Assembly (NCBI RefSeq): GCF_023094245.1
Contig: NZ_JALMEW010000002.1
Location: forward strand, 186,001-250,000
Direction of reading: 5' to 3'
Origin: Halomonas getboli
GTDB taxonomy: Bacteria; Pseudomonadota; Gammaproteobacteria; Pseudomonadales; Halomonadaceae
DNA: 64,000 nucleotides
In this document: positions 63,000-64,000 of the stretch, one piece after another
How positions within the stretch are numbered: the stretch's first letter is position 1
Layout: each line of letters starts with the position of its first letter
Made by a program: the position numbers and the translations under genes
Notes under the pieces: model-generated
Told to the model about the DNA's origin: nothing
What the model saw: the letters and a program-made list of their open reading frames with translations, nothing else
Database searches by the model: none

Positions 63000-64000
63000 A
63001 TGACGATCAAGAAAACCTTCCGCTGGGCAGCCAGAAAATCCAGCTATCGCGGGACCAGTAATCGCAGGATTTCCGGGCGCCCCGAGCGGGAGACACCGCC
63101 GGGGACCGCCAAACGGTTTCCGGATGCAGAAGCTGACCGAGATGAGGCTTTCCTCCTCGATGAGAGTGCCGAGTACGAGATGCTTGACGAAGATCAGATC
63201 GACGAGGATGACGATGGTACGCATGACAGAGATACCTGCGGCCTGAATACAAGGGCTACCCCTGACAGCCACCCTGTGGACCGGCCCCCTGGACGTACCA
63301 CCCTTCACCTGCCAGACAAGGCCAGGCGGAGGAAACCCGAAACATGTGCGGCGCCAGGGGAAAGTCAGGATAGTCGTCATCGCATTCATCCTCCCCACAA
63401 GACACCCACTAATGAAGCTTCCATGGTGCTTCATTCTCAAGAGGCCAGGGAAGGATCCGCTCGCCCTTCTTTGCAGCGGCCGGCGAAAGACATTCATCGT
63501 GTCAGCCATAACGACAAGAGCTACAAGCACGCCACGCAGGAGAATCCATCAGAGGTGAGTCAGAAGGCGCCGGATACAGAGGCCGATTCGGATGAAGACG
63601 AAATCCTCAATAACAGTGTCGAACATGGGGCTCTTGGCGACACGGATGTCGACAAGGACGGTGCCGAAAACCCCTCTAGGCTTGGCCGCAGCGCTCGCGC
63701 CCCAAAACGCACTATTCTTCACCTTCCCGATAAGACGCAAAGGAGTGCCACGGAAACAGAGACACAACCTTCACAAGCTCCGGAGCCCCCGCCCTACGCC
63801 AATGAGTCATCCAGTCCCAGTAGCTCATGGCAGGCTCACTCCGAAGAAGCCCTCTCTATGTCTCACTACGAGGCGGAAATCGAGCCTGAGGAAAGCGAAC
63901 CGTCAAGCCTCTTGGACGATCTCTTCGAGGACAACGACATCGTAGAGCCGGATATATATGAGGATTCGCTGGAGGAGTTAGACGACAGGCTCCACGAAAA
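63000..64000 (+). CDS. Acidic repeat-containing protein, unrecognised, open at the right edge
   Basis: An uninterrupted frame begins at an ATG (63000) with a strong ribosome site (GGAGGAGAGGGGATAAG) 62 bases after the methylase and runs past the window end (at least 333 residues). The N-terminus is basic (MTIKKTFRWAARKSSYRGTS). The rest is acidic, Ser/Pro-rich and probably disordered. An internal duplication of about 140-150 residues is visible: PDAEADRDEA (41) matches PDTEADSDED (191), and RTTLHLPDK (99) matches RTILHLPDK (237). GC content is lower than in the flanking housekeeping genes. No family is recognised. Position suggests a part of the defence locus. Confidence 0.65.
   Translation, partial: MTIKKTFRWAARKSSYRGTSNRRISGRPERETPPGTAKRFPDAEADRDEAFLLDESAEYEMLDEDQIDEDDDGTHDRDTCGLNTRATPDSHPVDRPPGRTTLHLPDKARRRKPETCAAPGESQDSRHRIHPPHKTPTNEASMVLHSQEAREGSARPSLQRPAKDIHRVSHNDKSYKHATQENPSEVSQKAPDTEADSDEDEILNNSVEHGALGDTDVDKDGAENPSRLGRSARAPKRTILHLPDKTQRSATETETQPSQAPEPPPYANESSSPSSSWQAHSEEALSMSHYEAEIEPEESEPSSLLDDLFEDNDIVEPDIYEDSLEELDDRLHE

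Overview
The window reads as chromosomal DNA of a halophilic or marine gammaproteobacterium, most likely Halomonas or another member of Halomonadaceae. This rests on the very high GC content and GC3, the acidic-residue-rich proteins, and gammaproteobacterial gene sets (dnaX-ybaB-recR, rnd, ycgL, ycgN, hrpA, mlaA). No rRNA or tRNA gene lies inside the window, so the taxonomy is inference.

Positions 1 to about 10.8 kb are the early region of a lambdoid prophage. The minus strand carries a Cro-like protein, an O-like initiator with an iteron-type origin inside its gene, and a P-like helicase loader cut by the left edge. The plus strand carries a CI/LexA-type repressor, a secreted protein, and then a tightly ATGA-overlapped train of small early genes that includes a LuxR-type HTH protein, a SNF2-type helicase, a beta-class DNA methyltransferase, SSB, an Ead/Ea22-like protein and an excisionase-like protein. 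A probable tRNA 3'-end fragment near 10.78 kb may be attR. No integrase is in view.

From 10.9 to 53.4 kb is mostly housekeeping and metabolism: an HNH endonuclease beside the prophage edge, a bioA-type aminotransferase, a fatty or branched acyl-CoA cluster (SDR, 3-hydroxyacyl-CoA dehydrogenase, acyl-CoA synthetase, TetR, thiolase), fetAB, an MFS exporter, an arsenic module (ArsP-like permease, thioredoxin-like protein, ArsR, ArsJ, ArsJ-associated GAPDH), pstSCAB with a Pho box, a Bcr-type exporter, transaldolase, a phosphatase/STAS signalling pair, mlaA, hrpA, fadD with a PsrA-like box, a class II amidotransferase, a VWA protein with a membrane partner, oligopeptidase B, ycgN, ycgL, rnd, recR, ybaB and dnaX.

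From 53.6 kb to the right edge is a defence island. Its order is a SNF2 helicase (DrmD-like), a promoter plus small structured RNA followed by an AbiF-type HEPN gene, a 1668-residue Eco57I/DrmMI-like adenine methylase, and an open-ended acidic, repeat-containing ORF. The helicase and methylase match the 5' half of a class 1 DISARM system. The RNA/AbiF pair looks like a separate RNA-controlled toxin module inserted into it. The methylase has an AT-rich insert where its target-recognition region should be, suggesting specificity exchange. The last ORF is unrecognised and is the least explained gene of the window. drmA, drmB and drmC are not in view, so the DISARM assignment is inference.
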